From assembly GCA_905221605.1 (NCBI GenBank), contig CAJNDS010002515.1:203988-267987 (forward strand): a stretch of DNA of 64,000 nt, read 5' to 3'. This document shows, in pieces, positions 10,784 through 19,739 of this stretch. How positions within the stretch are numbered: the stretch's first letter is position 1; each line of letters opens with the position of its first letter. The position numbers and the translations under genes are program-made. The notes under the pieces are model-generated. The model did not search any database, was not told the origin of the DNA, and worked only from the letters and a program-made list of their open reading frames with translations. This DNA comes from Symbiodinium natans. Taxonomy: Eukaryota > Sar > Dinophyceae > Suessiales > Symbiodiniaceae.

Positions 10784-11496
10784 TTGATTCTGGCGCTTTT
10801 GATGCAATTGGTCGTCCAAGCATGCGTCTTGAAGGCCCAACCTCATGGAGCGTTTGGCTCCGCATACTTGACTCTGCTGCTTCTGGCAATAGGTGCGGTC
10901 GTGTAAAGTGCGGGGTTTTGTATCATGTTGCGCAAATGAAAGTCTATTTCCATGGTGAAGAGCAGCCTACTCGCGAATTGCTGCTTCCTCGGTTCGAAGC
11001 ATGGACGTATGTGTCTCTGGGTGCTTGTCCTGAACGCCGACCTGGGGCTGCTTTCGCTGTACCTTCCAATGTTGTTTCGAGTTTGGATCATGCCGAAGAC
11101 ACGCACTTGCAGGGTTCATCCGTTCATTCAGGACCAACTGTTGACGCCGATGTGATTGCGGGTGAACGTCTAGCTGATGCTTCTGCGAATGTTGCGCTGG
11201 GCACCACATCTGTGTCTATGCCTTCTGTCAATGTCGCGTCAGTTGTGTCGAGCGTGCCCCATGCGAATGCGCAGCCCGTTCACAGCGTTCCGGGTGGCCC
11301 GCTACCGTCGGTGCCTGGTGCAGGCAATGCTCCAGCTTTTATTTCTTCACCTGAGTTGGTGGCTTTGTCGCAGCTTTTGAACCAGGTCGTGCAAACCCAA
11401 GTCCAAATGCAACAACAACTTTCAGACATTTGGGATTGTTTGGGACGTGGTTCTTCTTCCGGCGTCAATGGGTTGCTCTTCCCCGGCATGCGGTGA
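10762..11496 (+). CDS. LINE A ORF1 segment, unknown N-part plus low-complexity linker
   Basis: Frame of about 244 codons. The first 95 residues look globular (WSVWLRILDSAASGNRCGR, then an LLLPRFEAWTYVSLG stretch). The remainder is a Ser/Val/Pro-rich linker ending in a Gln-rich, coil-like VVQTQVQMQQQLSDIWDCLG. It overlaps the start of the zinc-finger array ORF in a different frame. LINE ORF1 proteins often combine coiled coil and nucleic-acid-binding fingers; this linker plus coil before a finger array fits that plan, but this is inference. Confidence 0.4.
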   Translation: MQRVQSMIDSGAFDAIGRPSMRLEGPTSWSVWLRILDSAASGNRCGRVKCGVLYHVAQMKVYFHGEEQPTRELLLPRFEAWTYVSLGACPERRPGAAFAVPSNVVSSLDHAEDTHLQGSSVHSGPTVDADVIAGERLADASANVALGTTSVSMPSVNVASVVSSVPHANAQPVHSVPGGPLPSVPGAGNAPAFISSPELVALSQLLNQVVQTQVQMQQQLSDIWDCLGRGSSSGVNGLLFPGMR

Positions 11497-12793
11497 ACAT
11501 GCAACGCCTGGTTGTCTAACCACGTCGTGCCCGCAGCATTGTGTGATGCAGGCTTGCTCTGCTCACCATGCTGTTCGACGCACATCTGTTTGCAGGCACG
11601 AAGGTTGTAATCAAGTGGCTTCTCCGGGTTGCTTGGTCGACTGTTGTGGTAGGCATTGCTCTGACCAGACCTGTGCAGTTCACACTATGCGGGATGGTTC
11701 TTTTTTTCACGCCACAACTCAGCGCGTGTGCAGGCGGTTGGGTTGCCCAAATGTTGTTGCGGGGTCTTGTGTGACGGGATATTGTTCCAGTCACTGTACT
11801 AGTCGGCGCTGTGTTTGTAGTGAGCCTTGTCAGCGGCCATCTGTCAGGCCTGGCGCCAGCTCTGACCATTCCCGTTTTGTGTCGCGGTCAGTTGGTCGTA
11901 CTTGTCAGCGTGAGTCCTGCAGGAACGTGGTTGCCTCTTCCTGCTGCACGGGGTTTTGCAGCGCGCATTGCTTGAGCAGGCGTTGCCCTTGTCGCACTTC
12001 CGGTTCGCCCACTGGTAGTCCACTTTTGGTCCAGCCATCGCGCACTTGCAGGTCGGCCTCTTGTACCAACCCTGTGCATGAAACCTGTCGAACAGGCTAC
12101 TGCCCTGAGCATTGTTATAGTCGTCGGTGTTCATGTCGCGATGCTGGCGTTGCATGTCCTTCTGGTGCCCCCGACACCTGTCGCGAACCTTCGTGCGGTG
12201 AACGTGCGCAAAGTGGATGTGTGTCCCGTTTATGCCTACATCATTGCCGTGCTCACTCTTGCCGGTGTGGTAATGCCGTTGAATCTACGTCGCGTCGGCA
12301 TGTTGCAGGTGAGGCACGGGTGCCACAATGTCGATTCGCTTCCTGTGAGGCTTCTGCTGCTCCAGGATGCCGCACAGGTTATTGTGAAATACACTGTACT
12401 CGTGCTCGGTGTGGTTGCAATCGCGAGTTGCCACGCTCTATGGCTCCTCCGGCTTTTGCGCCCCGTTTGCGTCGCCGGCGGAGCTGTCAGAATAGTGTCG
12501 GGCCTCAATGCACTTCGGGCTATTGTGCTTCTCACTGTCGTCATTCTTGTTGCCGCTCCTCCCGTATCGTGCGTGCGCAAGTTGGTCCATTGCCAGATTA
12601 TCTGCGGGATGTCTGTGCAGCTTTGCCCCATGATTTGTCGGCGTTGCCGGAGAGCGTTCGCGCTTCGGCTGAAACCCTGCTTGCTGCTGCACACGAGGGA
12701 AACGTCAGCGTCACCGCCAGCGCGACAGGGGTCGACCAGCTTGAGTTTGGCACTTCTAAATGCAAATCATCTCTGGTCGCCGAGCGGTGTTGA
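11447..12793 (+). CDS. Eight-unit Cys/His zinc-finger array protein (LINE A ORF1)
   Basis: A frame of about 448 codons made mostly of one repeated module: C-x4-C-x7-C-x4-C-x2-H-C-x4-C, often followed by x-C, in about eight copies of 31-45 residues each. Examples are the cores CRRLGCPNVVAGSC and VTGYCSSHC, and CRSASCTNPVHETC with RTGYCPEHC. The eighth copy (SCQNSVGPQC...SGYCASHC) is degenerate. The even Cys spacing implies zinc binding, probably to nucleic acid, as the LINE RNA-binding ORF1 role would require. About 100 residues without Cys follow, ending in a frame that overlaps the endonuclease frame (12.7 kb). I do not recognise this module as a named domain. Although LINE A is decayed, this frame remains uninterrupted. 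Confidence 0.6.
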   Translation: MVLLPASMGCSSPACGEHATPGCLTTSCPQHCVMQACSAHHAVRRTSVCRHEGCNQVASPGCLVDCCGRHCSDQTCAVHTMRDGSFFHATTQRVCRRLGCPNVVAGSCVTGYCSSHCTSRRCVCSEPCQRPSVRPGASSDHSRFVSRSVGRTCQRESCRNVVASSCCTGFCSAHCLSRRCPCRTSGSPTGSPLLVQPSRTCRSASCTNPVHETCRTGYCPEHCYSRRCSCRDAGVACPSGAPDTCREPSCGERAQSGCVSRLCLHHCRAHSCRCGNAVESTSRRHVAGEARVPQCRFASCEASAAPGCRTGYCEIHCTRARCGCNRELPRSMAPPAFAPRLRRRRSCQNSVGPQCTSGYCASHCRHSCCRSSRIVRAQVGPLPDYLRDVCAALPHDLSALPESVRASAETLLAAAHEGNVSVTASATGVDQLEFGTSKCKSSLVAERC

Positions 12794-13080
12794 ACATCCT
12801 GGTTTTTACGGGCTGTCGAGTTTTCTGCAGTCGCGGTCTGTTGATTTGTTGTGTGTGCAGGAGGCTTGGGCGCCTGATGGTCAGCGCTTCCTGTTGACCA
12901 ACCTTACAGCTATGATGATCCCATTGGCGTTGGTGGTTGTGAAGCAGGCTTTCTCGTTCATTCCGCATCCGCCTCGTGGCCTGTTGTGTCCGCCGGGCTG
13001 TCCCATCGTATCCGTTGGAGGGTTCTGGCCACATCACCTGATGACACCAAAGTTTTGGTGTGCAGTTAGTACGCTCCACA
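12690..13080 (+). CDS. LINE A endonuclease (APE-like), N-terminal part
   Basis: Frame reading SLALLNANHLWSPSG and then RSVDLLCVQEAW. This matches the start of exonuclease-endonuclease-phosphatase domains of APE-type LINEs, in which an N-terminal LN strand is followed by the metal-binding Glu in an Q-E motif. The Glu is present. Further conserved features up to 13,080 are weak, and the domain continues in another frame from 13,082, so one frameshift splits it. Confidence 0.6.
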
Positions 13081-13081
13081 T

Positions 13082-14497
13082 GTGGGCATTTGTTTGCCAG
13101 AGCGTCTTGCATTTTGGAATCACTTGCGGGCATCCGTCGAACATATGTTGCAGCTGTATCCCGGCGCACAGCTGCTTTTGGCAGGTGATGCCAACGTGTA
13201 CCTTTCAGAGGTAATGGATGCCGGCAGGGAGCGGAGTTGTGAAGCTCAGTTGCGTGTTGTTATTTGCGCATTTTTGAATGACTTTGGTTTAGCCATCCTC
13301 AACCCAGTGCGTGTTTCCACCCATAGGTCCGGTTCCTCTATTGACTTAGTGCTTGCATCTCGGTCTTTGGATGTGAGAAAAGTGGTTGTCCATGATGGTT
13401 ACTCATGCGGTTGCCCCTCAACATGTTGCCACCCAGCTCTTGGTAGTGACCATCAGCTCATTACTTTTGATGTGATGGTGAAGCCAGCAGTTGTGTCCAA
13501 GGTGCCACGTTGGCCCAGGGTCCGTGACTGGCCTGCTGTCCTTCGCGCTATGCGTCCTGACCTTCTCAGGTGGGCTTCCCGAGTGGTACGCCTTCGTAAT
13601 GAGTGTGACGCTGCAAGCAACGTTTCAAAGCAGGCGGTTGTTGATATTTTGTGCGGGGAATTTGTTGCCTTGATGTGGAGTCTGCCAAGGCAGACGGTGC
13701 GCAACACACAGGCTCTTCGTCGTCCCCAGCCAGATTGGTGGGATCCTGAATGCTATGATCTCATGGTTTCACGGAACGCGGCTTATCGGCTATGGCGTCG
13801 TGAGCGAACGCCTGCTGCCCGTGCGGCGTTTCGTGCCAAGAGGCGTTTTCACCACTTTGTACGTCGCAAGAAAGCCCAGTTCTGGAACACCTGGCTTCGT
13901 GCACAGGAGCAGCTTGCCGGAGATAACCCCCGCATGGCTGCACAAAACATACGACAGCAGATGGGAATGCGACGGCATGTGTTGCCGTGTGCCATGCGTT
14001 CATCGGACTTTTGTGGTGGTCTTGTTGAAGGTCCAGCTTGTTTAGATGCTTGGCGTGCCCACTTCCGCGATGTGCCGTTAAACGCTCGGCCTACTGTTGT
14101 GAGCCCTGGCAAATTTGCCGCGGATGTTGAAGGCGCGGTACAGCAGTTGAGGGCTTCTATGCCCTCCAACGTCGGTCACCTTGACTTTCCGCTGTCGGAG
14201 GCCGAACTCACTCAGGTGTTGCAAGAGCTCCCCGCCCAGATGGTTTGCCTTATGAAGCACTTCGGGTTGACGATCCATGCCTGCGCTCCTCGTTGCTGGT
14301 GTTTTTTGAGCTTGTTCGGTCCTGGTCGATCGTCCCTTCTGTGTGGCGCTCAGCCATTGTTGCGCCTCTCCACAAGGGTGGCTCCGACTTGTCGACCAAT
14401 CAGCCTGCTGTGTAGCTGTCAGAAGGTGTTTGAACGGCTTGTGTTGAAGCGCCTGCTGCCGCACATTGATCCCTTGCTGGTTCCGGTGGGGGGCTGA
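13082..14497 (+). CDS. LINE A endonuclease C-terminal part, linker and start of RT
   Basis: The frame holds LAGDANV (metal-binding GD-x-N) near 13,180 and GSDHQLITFDV near 13,445, the SDH catalytic motif that closes the APE-like endonuclease fold. Residues 125-330 are a basic linker with Arg/Ala-rich helices. From 14,190 it resembles the RT start (PLSEAELTQVLQEL) and, after drift, PISLLCSCQKVFERLVLKRL, which matches the RPISL...K-x-E+ block before RT motif A. The endonuclease nicks target DNA for target-primed reverse transcription in intact LINEs. Confidence 0.7.
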   Translation: MGICLPERLAFWNHLRASVEHMLQLYPGAQLLLAGDANVYLSEVMDAGRERSCEAQLRVVICAFLNDFGLAILNPVRVSTHRSGSSIDLVLASRSLDVRKVVVHDGYSCGCPSTCCHPALGSDHQLITFDVMVKPAVVSKVPRWPRVRDWPAVLRAMRPDLLRWASRVVRLRNECDAASNVSKQAVVDILCGEFVALMWSLPRQTVRNTQALRRPQPDWWDPECYDLMVSRNAAYRLWRRERTPAARAAFRAKRRFHHFVRRKKAQFWNTWLRAQEQLAGDNPRMAAQNIRQQMGMRRHVLPCAMRSSDFCGGLVEGPACLDAWRAHFRDVPLNARPTVVSPGKFAADVEGAVQQLRASMPSNVGHLDFPLSEAELTQVLQELPAQMVCLMKHFGLTIHACAPRCWCFLSLFGPGRSSLLCGAQPLLRLSTRVAPTCRPISLLCSCQKVFERLVLKRLLPHIDPLLVPVGG

Positions 14498-15079
14498 GGA
14501 ACAGATTTACACCTTGGCAAAAACTCTTCGTCTGCGGGCCCGTCGCCGCACGTTTTATGCGTTCGTTGATGTACGCAAGGCTTTCGATGTGGCCTGGCGG
14601 GATGCTGTCCTTTTGAAGCTTGCTTCTGCCGGGGTCACTGGGGGCTTATGGTCTGTCATTGCAGACTTGATCACCAATACCACCGCACGGGTTCCGTCAA
14701 TGGTTCATTCTCGGAACCTTGGTCTGAGCAAGCGGAGTCAGGCAAGGCAGTGTTTTGGGTCCACTCTTGTTCAACCTCCTGTTTGACAGTGTTGCTTGGC
14801 AGCGGGCCTAATGCTCCGCAGGTCACCCTGCTTTTGTATGCCGATGACCTGGTCATCCTTGCTGACAACCCTTCGGACTTACAAAATGCCCTCAATGCTG
14901 GGGTTTGGGGCTCGCAGTGGCGGTTCTCCTTTGGCATCGGCCCTGACAAGACTGCAGTTCTTGTTGTAAGTTCGCGCTCCTCTAACTTCAGGTTCCACCT
15001 TCAGGGTGGCCCTGTGCCTCTATCAGTTGAAATTCGACCTTTATTTTCACGAGCGCACATGCATGTTGCGGGCGCCTAG
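14466..15079 (+). CDS. LINE A reverse transcriptase core, frameshifted
   Basis: Three frames are needed to read the core. Motif A, FYAFVDVRKAFDVAWRDAV, lies near 14,553-14,615. Motif B, GVRQGSVLGPLLFNLLFDS, lies at about 14,728-14,790, preceded by an in-frame TGA at 14,723. Motif C, LLLYADDLVILAD, lies near 14,830-14,870. Catalytic Asp residues of motifs A and C are intact, so the damage is in the frame and not in the active site. The sequence runs to about 15,080, where the minus-strand R2-like element begins. Confidence 0.7.
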
Positions 15080-17020
15080 CTGCCTAGCTGCCTTGCTACG
15101 GGTCTGTTGCCCTCGAGCGGGTCTGCCCTCAGGTGCGGAGGGATGGCAGGCTCGGGCCAGTTGGGGCCGCGAGCTCCAGCACCCGCTCCAGGGGCGGGTC
15201 TGCGTGCCAAGGGCTGTGCTTGTGACCGCGTGCTGCACGGCAACTCCGAGAATGCCCCACCAGCGGCGCGACCAGCCGGCACTCGCCGCTGACCGGAGGG
15301 CGGGTGGCGCGCGCTGCGCCCGCACACAGAGCAGGTCCCGGACGAATTTGGGCATCGCTGTTCCAGCGGCCCCCAACCTCCGACCCAAGCACCACCAGCC
15401 GCTGGGGGCTCCCGCGGCCGAGCTCCAGGTAGGCTGCCAGCTTGCGGCGTTCCGCCACTCGCAGCATGGCCCCATCGGTTTCCGCCGCGCCGCGTGTCAA
15501 CGGCGAGACCAGCGTGGCGTCGCAGCACAGAGCTCCTCCCCGGGGCGCGGCGCCGTACAACGACATCGAGCCGTCTGCGATCGCCTGCAGGCACGCCCGG
15601 TGCAGTGGTGTGGGCCAACCACTGTTGTGGCACGACCTGCCCGTCGGCCCCCACCGCCTCCCGCGCCACGCGAACCCAAGCCCGCTCGACGGTTTTGGCG
15701 CGCCTGGCCAAAAGGCCGGTCCGTGGGCACGCGAGGGCGTGGTCCCCATAATGGTCGACCCGCTGACCACTGCCTGGTCCGGGGCCGCAACGGTTCGGGC
15801 ACAGCGGCAAAGGGCAGTCGCAGGCGGCGTCGCAGTGCAAGTTGCATGGCCTGGGGGTCAAGTGTGAGTGCAGGCTCACTTGGGATGGCCGCCAGCCACG
15901 TGCCTGCGTGCGCCCCGCCGTGCGAGCGCAGCAAAGCCTTGGAGGCTGGGGGCAGGGCTGGTAGCAACACGCGCTCGCGATAGTGTAGGTTTCGCGTCCG
16001 CGTCGCGTGATGCTGCCAGCCGTGCGGCCAATCTCCTGGGCCTGCATCGCTGGGTCGTGGCGGGCGAGCGCCATCATGGGCCACCCGCCATTCGGGGCAC
16101 TGGTCCCACCCCTCGTCGATCAGCAGGGTGCGGGCGGCGGCGGCCTCGCGCAGGCATGCCGCCCAGTACGCTGCTGGGGCCGTGCGCTCGGCCGGGTGAA
16201 GGCCAAGGCCACCATGCATGGCGGGCATGGATGCGATGGGCCAGGCCAGGCCAGCGTTGGTTTCCGGTATGCCTCCCAGGCATTCCTGCCACGTGTCCCA
16301 AACGGCCTGGTCATGCCCCCGCATATGGTGCGGCCTGCGTGGGCGGTAGAGTGCGCAAGGTGTGATTCGCGCGCGGCGAAGCGCAAAACAGCAACAACAG
16401 CCAAGCGCACTGCAGGTCTGGGAGCTGGGGCAGCTCTGTGACGAGCCTGCGCTCCTCCTGCAAGCGATCTCCGGTCCAGGCCCGCACAAATTCCGGGTGC
16501 CCCACAGGGGTGCCCAGAACCACGACTCCCTGTTCGCGGAGCGGCCTATCCCCCCCCAGCTCTGCAATGCCGCAAAGATCCGAGACCATCTGGGTGGTGG
16601 TGTCTAGGGCTTCCCGTGCGCGGGTTGGAACGGTATCGATGTAGAGATCGTCCAAAAAGGCCATGAGGGCGTCCTCCGCGTGCAGGCCGGAAGCCGCGCG
16701 ACACAGCGCTTCGTGTTGGCCGAGCGCGTACAGCGCGGGGGCGAGGGGATCGCCCTGCTCGCAACCCTCGCCTTGTCGAGGACCGCATCGGGACGCCGGG
16801 CCAGGGCTACCCGGACGTGGGCCGACAGCGCGTCTGTGCCTGCCCGCGCTTGCAACGCGAACTGGTAGGGGCGCGTGGCGTGATCGAAAACTTCGGCCCA
16901 CTGTTTGGCGAGCGTTGCGCGCAACCAGGCGTCTGAAGGCGTCGCCGGTGGCGATTCCACGTACCCCCCCCGTCGGGTTTTCGCAGGGCGTTTGCAGTTC
17001 AGCTTGTTCGGTCGCTTGAG
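15076..17020 (-). mobile_element. R2-like non-LTR element (copy 1) nested in LINE A
   Basis: Minus-strand frames read, from 17.0 kb downward: RGIATGDAFRRLVAR (16,961-16,917), CEQGDPLAPALYALGQ near 16,763 (RT motif B), AFLDDLYIDT near 16,660 (motif C), VVVLGTPVG, then PALPPASKALLRSHGG, a CPNRCG...HYGDHALAC knuckle near 15.78 kb, and LDVVV...CDATLVSPLTRG...RLVVLGSEVGGRW. The finger followed by conserved D...D...K positions resembles the PD-(D/E)XK restriction-like endonuclease of R2-type LINEs (inference). The motif A segment appears deleted between 16,800 and 16,770, and several frame changes occur. It reads opposite to LINE A, whose coding resumes at about 17,070. Confidence 0.65.
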
Positions 17021-17069
17021 CGCTGCTGGGGGCTCGAATGGGGTGTTGCCAGGGGCACAGGCGGCGCAA

Positions 17070-17660
17070 CTGCTGTGGAGACGGTCAGTGGTGCGGCCTC
17101 TTCTGCAGCGCGATGCTTTGACGCTATACCGCGCAGAGCTCACGGCTGTGCCTTCCTTAAGGCCCTTTCTTGAGTATCAGCCCGATCTCGCAAGTACATG
17201 GTGGGCGGCTTTCGCCACATATTGTCCGTGAGTGGACATTGGCTCGGTGCGGCAACCATCCATTTCCGGATGGCCGAAATGCGCGCCACCGTGCTTCTGC
17301 TGATCCTCATGGCGTGCAGCAGTCGTGTCTGTGTGGCAATCCAAGATGGGGTCTCTTGCAGGGGCTACGACATTGCTCCCTCTTCGACATGCAACGTCAA
17401 ACCTGGAGGCTTCATATGCGCAGTTGTGCTGCCGATATTGCGCAGCTGTCAGACGAAGATTTCTTGTGTTTTATATTTATGCCACTTCATCCATTGAATA
17501 CTCCGTCCTTGATTGCAGCTCATGTGTATTTCGTAGCTTCTGTGTGTCATATGCAGCGCTGGCTGGCTGCTTCAAGATCTTCAAGGTTGCTAAGCCTAAG
17601 GCTTCTGTGACGCTTGTCGCCAATAGTGCGATGCGTCTGTTCTTGGCTTTTCACTACTGA
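17070..17660 (+). CDS. LINE A C-terminal zinc-binding tail
   Basis: After the nested element, plus-strand frames again look LINE-like: LRPFLEYQPDLASTWWAAF near 17,160-17,215, then LARCGNHPFPDGR and SCLCG near 17,245-17,330, like the Cys/His region after the RT in dinoflagellate LINEs. The order fits LINE A's missing 3' part. Two or three frameshifts occur. No poly(A) or target duplication marks the 3' end, so 17,660 is approximate. Confidence 0.4.
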
Positions 17661-18360
17661 CCGAACGCGGTTGTTTGAGGTCCGAGTCTCTGCTGAGGGA
17701 GGCCGCTCGTGAGATACTGTCGTAAGCGCTGCGCCCATTGAGCGACACTACGGCCCGGACCATGGCGACCACGGCATCTGTCCCCGCCCTCGACTGAGCG
17801 TATTGGAGGGACGCGCAGCTTGGTCAAACGTGCCTCCCCAGGTCTTGGCCAATGTGCGGGCGACAAGTCGGCGAAAGGTGACTCCTGTCGCTATCCCCGT
17901 ACGTCGCCATCCTCGCGACCTCCTCAGGCACCTGCGCTCGCGCCAAGCGGGTTGCGGTAGGCCAAGAGCTCCTGCGCCGGGATGTTTTGCAACAGCAATT
18001 TCACATGCTCTGCCCTCATTCCCGACAAGCCAGGCGCCCCTCCCCGACGCGCTTCGCGAAGAGCAGCCGCCACCTCCGAGCGAGGGTGACGGGCTCCGTC
18101 GGCACGTGTGACAAGACTTCCTCGGGGATCGCGGAACGAGGTTGGGCCGGCCGGCGCGCCGGGTCTGTCAGGGCGGCGTATGTCGCCTCAGTGCCTGGCG
18201 CGAGGGCTGGTGCCATCAACGCTTTGGCGGGCGCACGATGCCTCGCCGATTCGCACCTTCGTGCACGCCCTCTCGCGACGACGCGCGTCGGCGGTCTCAG
18301 CGGACTGGTCGCGGCACAACCTTTGAAGCGTTTTTCGGGGATCATTGCAGATGAAAACAA
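17654..18360 (-). mobile_element. R2-like element fragment (copy 2, N-terminal RT part)
   Basis: Minus-strand frames read ALAPGTEATYAALTDPARR near 18,220-18,160, then RLARAQVPEEVARM near 17,950-17,900 and RGIATG-like FRRLVARTLAKTWGG near 17,895-17,840. These match the N-terminal half of the same RT family as copy 1, and the FRRLVAR block is shared between copies. Sequence stops resembling the RT at about 17,700. The copy is truncated at the RT core and frameshifted. Confidence 0.5.
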
Positions 18361-18385
18361 AAGCCATAATGTGCCGTTGCTTCAT
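18314..18385. repeat. Inverted repeat, left arm (72 bp)
   Basis: Matches the reverse complement of 19,091-19,162 at 66 of 72 positions, sharing ATGAAAACAAAAGCCATAAT. The arms are 705 bp apart and lie just upstream (minus-strand sense) of R2-like copy 2. Confidence 0.9.
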
Positions 18386-18509
18386 ACCGCCTTCGGGACT
18401 GGATTGGTCATTACCCTGGCATGAGGTACTGCACGAATGGAATCAACATGTCCAGCAGATGACTCAAACGTTAAACTTGCAGAGCTGTGTATGGTGATCC
18501 TGTTACGTC

Positions 18510-18812
18510 ATGTATTATGTTTCACTTTCTGACCATAACACATGGTCGTTCGAAGACAAGTCTCTCTACAAATGCATCCATAGCTATTGGAATTTCGCAC
18601 ATCATGTGGCAAAGTTGCCAGCAAACAGGTGGGTGAAGCGTGCGATGAGTTCGTCGCCAAGCGGAGTGCGCGTTCCTGGTAGACCTCGCGACTGTTGGTA
18701 CACGCAGCTTGAAGCTTTTGCGCGTTTAAATGGAAATACCTGTTGGACTGAGTACGTGACAAATTTCTTTGATGTCGCGCGAGGTGCATTCATTGATTTT
18801 GTGCAGCATTGA
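18510..18812 (+). pseudogene. C-terminal tail of another LINE
   Basis: A 100-codon frame with WVKRAMSSS...GVRVPGRPRDCWYTQLEAFAR, then a Trp-containing helix. The R-W-x-K/R...GRP+-x-W pattern is typical of the extreme C-terminus of several LINE reverse transcriptases. It is on the plus strand, opposite to the R2-like copies around it, and lies inside the inverted repeat. No RT core remains upstream, so it is a 5'-truncated copy, as LINEs often leave. Confidence 0.45.
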
Positions 18813-18929
18813 GAAAACTGAACAAAGATGATGGGCCAAAAACCGTCGATGTTTAGAATGATTCTAACATTGACGTGACGTCATGCTCGATTGCAGCTTG
18901 ACACCATGCAAAGTTGCGTTCTTTCGCGC

Positions 18930-19015
18930 CGCCGGCCGAGCCGTGCGCCTTGGCACGACTGTTGCATGCCAAAGCGCCCAGGGCAGTCGTGCCAAGGCGC
19001 ACGGCTCGGCCGGCG
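18930..19015. repeat. Perfect 32-bp hairpin with 22-nt loop
   Basis: Bases 18,930-18,961 are exactly the reverse complement of 18,984-19,015 (core GCCGAGCCGTGCGCCTTGG), with a 22-base loop between. The stem is about 75% GC. A perfect long stem implies recent origin or maintained structure. Confidence 0.95.
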
Positions 19016-19090
19016 TCGTCGCCAGCTCGGTCCAGCGCGGGCCGGCTTGCTGATGCCCGAAGCCTCTGCCATCAAAAGGCCTGTAGCCTC

Positions 19091-19162
19091 ATGAAGCAAC
19101 GGAACATTATGGCTTTTGTTTTCATTCGCAATGATCCGCGAAGAACGGTTCAAAGGTTGTGC
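19091..19162. repeat. Inverted repeat, right arm (72 bp)
   Basis: Partner of 18,314-18,385 in reverse orientation (66 of 72 positions identical). The hairpin at 18,930-19,015 lies just inside this arm. Confidence 0.9.
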
Positions 19163-19739
19163 TGGCAGCATCAGTCGAGCTGCCCTGGGCGCTTGGCGGG
19201 CAGGTCCTCCTAACAGTGTTTTGGGGAGGCACGGGCTCGAGGCATCCGCCCCTGGGACCGCCCAGGGACTCACATGCGCAGCAACCAATTGTCCCTCTCA
19301 TTGCACCACATTGCCATCAAATTTCATAGGGAAAGTTCTTTTTCCCATCGGACAAGTGGGGTTGTTAGAATATTTAGATTTTAAGGACAAAACGGCGGCG
19401 CACATCATGTGAGGCGACTCTTAGGACAGAAGACAGTACGTCATTGAGGACCACTGGCACGGACGCAAACAGTAGGCCAAGCAGGCTCAAGCGGGCAACT
19501 CTACCGGAAGCAATAAGCAGGTAACAGACCCAGCTTGCGAAAGGGACGTCGATTTGCGGTTTCAGGCATTTAGAGAAGGGCTTGGATTCAAGGGTCTTGG
19601 TGGGGATGCGCGAAGTGGTAATTATCATTTTTTTTGTGAGGGTTTACTTCGCACATGGCGCAACCTACAGGGTGATCTAGGTGTCATCACACTACTGTGG
19701 CCCTTTTTTTTGAGTAGACAGCACTCACGGTAATTAGCC

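Larger units (their letters stand above)
8725..17660 (+). mobile_element. LINE A: degenerate non-LTR retrotransposon with zinc-finger-rich ORF1
   Basis: A plus-strand series of frames gives, in order: RING-like finger (8.78-8.94 kb), a second Cys-rich segment (9.2 kb), an unknown helical segment (9.96-10.3 kb), another Cys cluster (10.5 kb), an eight-unit zinc-finger array (11.47-12.6 kb), APE-type endonuclease (12.7-13.5 kb), linker, reverse transcriptase (14.1-15.08 kb) and, beyond a nested insertion, a C-terminal zinc-binding tail (17.07-17.66 kb). Many frame changes and at least one in-frame stop make it non-autonomous now. It is interrupted by an AT-rich island (9,548-9,943) and by a minus-strand R2-like element (about 15,080-17,020). 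The outer limits are approximate. Confidence 0.75.
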
